In this document: positions 6,267 to 7,862 of the stretch, piece by piece
Layout: every line of letters starts with the position of its first letter
Numbering within the stretch: position 1 is the stretch's first letter
NCBI GenBank assembly: GCA_946221035.1
Contig: CAMIME010000067.1
Coordinates: forward strand, 1 to 7,862
DNA from: an uncultured Campylobacter sp.
GTDB lineage: Bacteria > Actinomycetota > Actinomycetes > Mycobacteriales > Mycobacteriaceae
Direction: 5' to 3'
Length of the DNA stretch: 7,862 nucleotides
Notes under the pieces: generated by a model
Database searches by the model: none
The model's input: the letters and a program-made list of their open reading frames with translations, nothing else
Told to the model about the DNA's origin: nothing
Program-made: the position numbers and the translations under genes

Positions 6267-7610
6267 TTACCCGTCAAACGAGGTGCCCTCGACAGCTTCC
6301 GGGATGATCAGTTTCCCTCTGAAGTTTTGCGCCCTTTCCGGCAGCGTGCGGTTACGGGAGATGAACTGCGACCCATCCTTGAATTTGAACAGAAGGTCCG
6401 GTCCGGCAGGTTCGATGCGAACAATGCCGTGGCTCACGTTCGAGTGGCAGCTCGAGCACAGCGGGATGAGGTTATCCATATTGGTGGCTCCACCGTGCTC
6501 CCACTCCCGGATGTGGTGAATCTGAATGAACCGGGTGTGGGTACAACCCGGCATCGCACACTGGAAGCCCCAAACTGCAAGGAGCGCTTGGACCTGGCCG
6601 TCCGTCGCAAAGCGTTGTGCACGGCTGACGTTGAGCGTCAGACCGCGTTTGTCCAGGTAGTGCATCCTGGTCATCGCGTTGGAGACGTAGCTGCGGATCT
6701 CTTCCGAGGCCGCCGACGGGTTCTGCGGCATCCAGCAGCGCCCGTCCTCCGTGACCATGATATTGACCTGGGCGCCTGGGCTTCGCAGCGGACTCATCGG
6801 GTTCGATCGCACCATCTGCACCATCGCCATCAGCGCGGGGAACATCGCCGCTTTCTCCGGCGGGCCGTACCGGGACGGCAGGTTCAGTATCTTCTCCATC
6901 GTCAACTTGGTGTCATCATCCGGTTCCGCGATCTGCTCTCCTGGACAGACCTCCTCGATGCCCTCCGCTTCTTCCAGGAGCTGCTCCACCGTTTCCTCGT
7001 CCAGCAGCGCGTCCGTGTCCAGGTCCTCGATCCCGTGGTTCGCCAGCTCCGCGATCTTCAGCGCGGCGAGAAACTCCTGACCAGCAACAGGTGGGAGCAG
7101 CATGTTTATCGCCAGCATGCCGTCATCGCGCACACGCGTATCGACGAACGGTTCCTCCGGGCCATCCTCACTATCCGCCACACCGACTCCAGCCAATGCT
7201 TGCACAAGCTCCGCAAACGTCAACTTCAGTGCAAGGGAAACAAGCGCAATCTCGTTCTCCGACGTGAGTTTTGGCAGGAGGAACCTGACCGTCGAGTACG
7301 GGATTTGACCTTCCTCGAAGACGGAGTACAGCACCTCGAACTCCCTTAACCCTTTGGCGATACGCACGTACTCATACGCGGTCGCAGGTGGGAGACGATG
7401 CTCACGCATCAGAAATTGAGCGGTTGTGCTCACGCCGTGATCCTCGGCGAGATCCAGCTCGTCGAACAAACCTACGTCCCTGAGCATCTTCGCCCGGTTC
7501 TGTGTCGACCTCTCGTGATATGCCTTGATGCGTCTCGAGATCGAGAGTGATGCCAGGTCATCGTCGGTCCATTGCGAAGTGATCGAGTGTCCGGTCACTG
7601 AGGTTGTCAC
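6267..7610 (-). CDS. DUF222 / HNH nuclease-domain protein (13E12 repeat type)
   Basis: This 447-residue protein belongs to a family that is often multicopy in corynebacteria and mycobacteria and whose cellular role is not established. The GTG at 7610 is supported by AAGGGGGA 5-6 nt upstream. The first 340 residues fit the helical DUF222 region, for example MREHRLPPATAYEYVRIAKG at 68-87 and EEGQIPYSTVRFLLPKL at 99-115. A strongly acidic stretch lies at about 195-235 (EDLDTDALLDEETVEQLLEE). The HNH domain is at about 350-396: Cys351 and Cys356, HHIREWEHGG at 365-374 with the catalytic His pair, Asn380, then Cys385 and Cys388 with His389. All expected zinc and catalytic residues are present, so nuclease activity is plausible but unproven. 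It lies upstream of dinB on the same strand and next to an unusual repeat array. No recombinase, intron or terminal repeats mark it as a mobile element. Confidence 0.9.
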   Translation of the reverse strand: MTTSVTGHSITSQWTDDDLASLSISRRIKAYHERSTQNRAKMLRDVGLFDELDLAEDHGVSTTAQFLMREHRLPPATAYEYVRIAKGLREFEVLYSVFEEGQIPYSTVRFLLPKLTSENEIALVSLALKLTFAELVQALAGVGVADSEDGPEEPFVDTRVRDDGMLAINMLLPPVAGQEFLAALKIAELANHGIEDLDTDALLDEETVEQLLEEAEGIEEVCPGEQIAEPDDDTKLTMEKILNLPSRYGPPEKAAMFPALMAMVQMVRSNPMSPLRSPGAQVNIMVTEDGRCWMPQNPSAASEEIRSYVSNAMTRMHYLDKRGLTLNVSRAQRFATDGQVQALLAVWGFQCAMPGCTHTRFIQIHHIREWEHGGATNMDNLIPLCSSCHSNVSHGIVRIEPAGPDLLFKFKDGSQFISRNRTLPERAQNFRGKLIIPEAVEGTSFDG

Positions 7611-7615
7611 GGCGT

Positions 7616-7622
7616 CCCCCTT
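7616..7622 (-). promoter_or_regulatory. Ribosome binding site of the HNH gene
   Basis: The minus strand has AAGGGGG about 5 nt before the GTG at 7610. It supports this GTG over downstream candidates, such as the GTG at codon 5. Confidence 0.6.
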
Positions 7623-7642
7623 GTCGTCGGTGCGTTACCACA

Positions 7643-7671
7643 ACTATAAGGCGTATTTGTGTTCGACACAA
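7643..7671 (-). promoter_or_regulatory. Sigma-A-type promoter of the HNH gene
   Basis: The minus strand has TTGTGT (7671-7666), a 17-bp spacer, and TATAGT (7648-7643). This is the best promoter match in the window. Transcription would start near 7636, giving a leader of about 26 nt that carries the AAGGGGG ribosome binding site. It could also serve dinB by read-through, since only 42 bp separate the two genes. Confidence 0.65.
7657..7671. promoter_or_regulatory. Operator-like inverted repeat overlapping the HNH gene -35
   Basis: TTGTGTTCGACACAA is a perfect 6-bp inverted repeat around a 3-nt centre. It covers the -35 hexamer and the start of the spacer of the HNH promoter, where a bound repressor would block polymerase. 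It also contains TCGAACA on the minus strand, which matches one half of the corynebacterial/mycobacterial LexA consensus. The other half-site position matches at only 3 of 7 bases, so LexA is only one candidate regulator. Confidence 0.4.
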
Positions 7672-7760
7672 GGGTTAGAAGAAAAATTTTTGCGGCGGTT
7701 AATCTGCGTAGATTCTGGACTAGAGTTTCTTAAATCGCATACACATTCGTGCCCGATGCA
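7672..7760. other. AT-rich intergenic stretch between HNH promoter and repeat array
   Basis: No gene is seen here. The stretch is much more AT-rich than its surroundings. It holds the palindrome AAAAATTTTT (7682-7691), the inverted repeat AATCT-GCGT-AGATT (7701-7714), and a rightward -10-like TAGAGT (7721-7726) with a poor TTAATC 16 bp upstream. If TAGAGT is real, a transcript would start near 7733 and run into the 47-bp repeats. The composition change may mark acquired DNA or simply a regulatory spacer. Confidence 0.35.
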
Positions 7761-7862
7761 CTATGCAGCTGCATAGTCGCCTCAACCTCAACCCGAACTC
7801 GACACCGCTATGCAGCTGCATAGTCCCCTCAACCTCAACCCGAACTCGACACCACTATGCAG
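7761..7862. repeat. 47-bp direct tandem repeats, each with a 16-bp perfect palindrome, cut by the right edge
   Basis: Two complete units (7761-7807 and 7808-7854) and the first 8 nt of a third are visible. Each begins with CTATGCAGCTGCATAG, a perfect 16-bp palindrome, followed by a 31-bp arm containing CTCAACCTCAACCCGAACTC. The two full units match at 45 of 47 positions, differing at 7779 (G) versus 7826 (C) and at 7807 (G) versus 7854 (A). The left boundary is sharp: homology stops at about 7759. The period is not a multiple of three, so the array is unlikely to be coding. Each palindrome could fold as a 6-bp stem with an AGCT loop in RNA or single-stranded DNA. Array size and right flank are not visible. 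Confidence 0.93.

Noticed and set aside
6045..7349. Long open frame on the plus strand opposite the HNH and dinB genes
   Set aside because: The translation is Arg/His-rich with no family motif and is an antisense shadow of well-supported genes with intact domains.
7525..7776. 83-codon plus-strand frame running into the first repeat
   Set aside because: It overlaps the HNH gene start and promoter, has no ribosome binding site, and ends inside the palindrome with no recognisable protein features.
7761..7862. CRISPR-like appearance of alternating palindromic block and arm
   Set aside because: The 31-bp arms are near identical (29 of 31 positions), whereas spacers should be unique, and no cas gene is present. 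It is better described as a tandem repeat.

Overview
The window looks like a chromosomal segment of a high-GC actinobacterium, most likely Corynebacterium or a close relative. The evidence is the GC-rich coding sequence, the use of GTG and TTG starts, an lspA-rluD pair, a DUF222/HNH (13E12-type) protein, an MTB12-like lipoprotein, and an actinobacterial DinB with a long C-terminal extension. The species cannot be named from the sequence alone.

Layout from left to right. Positions 1-683 (minus) hold the N-terminal 227 codons of a lipoprotein efflux adaptor (HlyD/MacA type) that runs off the left edge in an Ala-Pro tract. Positions 800-2228 (minus) hold lspA followed by rluD, which overlap by 11 bp. 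Positions 2268-3224 (plus) hold an uncharacterised lipoprotein that diverges from lspA across a 39-bp gap. Positions 3230-3832 (minus) hold an MTB12-like lipoprotein, convergent with the previous gene. Positions 3924-4838 (plus) hold a cytosolic L-asparaginase. Positions 4845-6224 (minus) hold DNA polymerase IV (DinB), convergent with the asparaginase. Positions 6267-7610 (minus) hold the DUF222/HNH protein. The right end, 7611-7862, is non-coding: it carries a good promoter for the HNH gene, an operator-like inverted repeat, an AT-rich stretch, and the start of an array of 47-bp tandem repeats, each with a perfect 16-bp palindrome.

How the genes relate. Three of the seven other complete or partial genes encode lipoproteins with clear lipoboxes, and they sit around the gene for signal peptidase II (LspA), the enzyme that would cleave all three. 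RluD modifies 23S rRNA and is probably co-transcribed with lspA. The HNH gene and dinB lie head to tail 42 bp apart and could form a unit concerned with DNA processing or damage, but no clear LexA box precedes dinB. The gene set is mostly ordinary housekeeping and envelope content. The least explained signal is the palindrome-bearing repeat array cut by the right edge.
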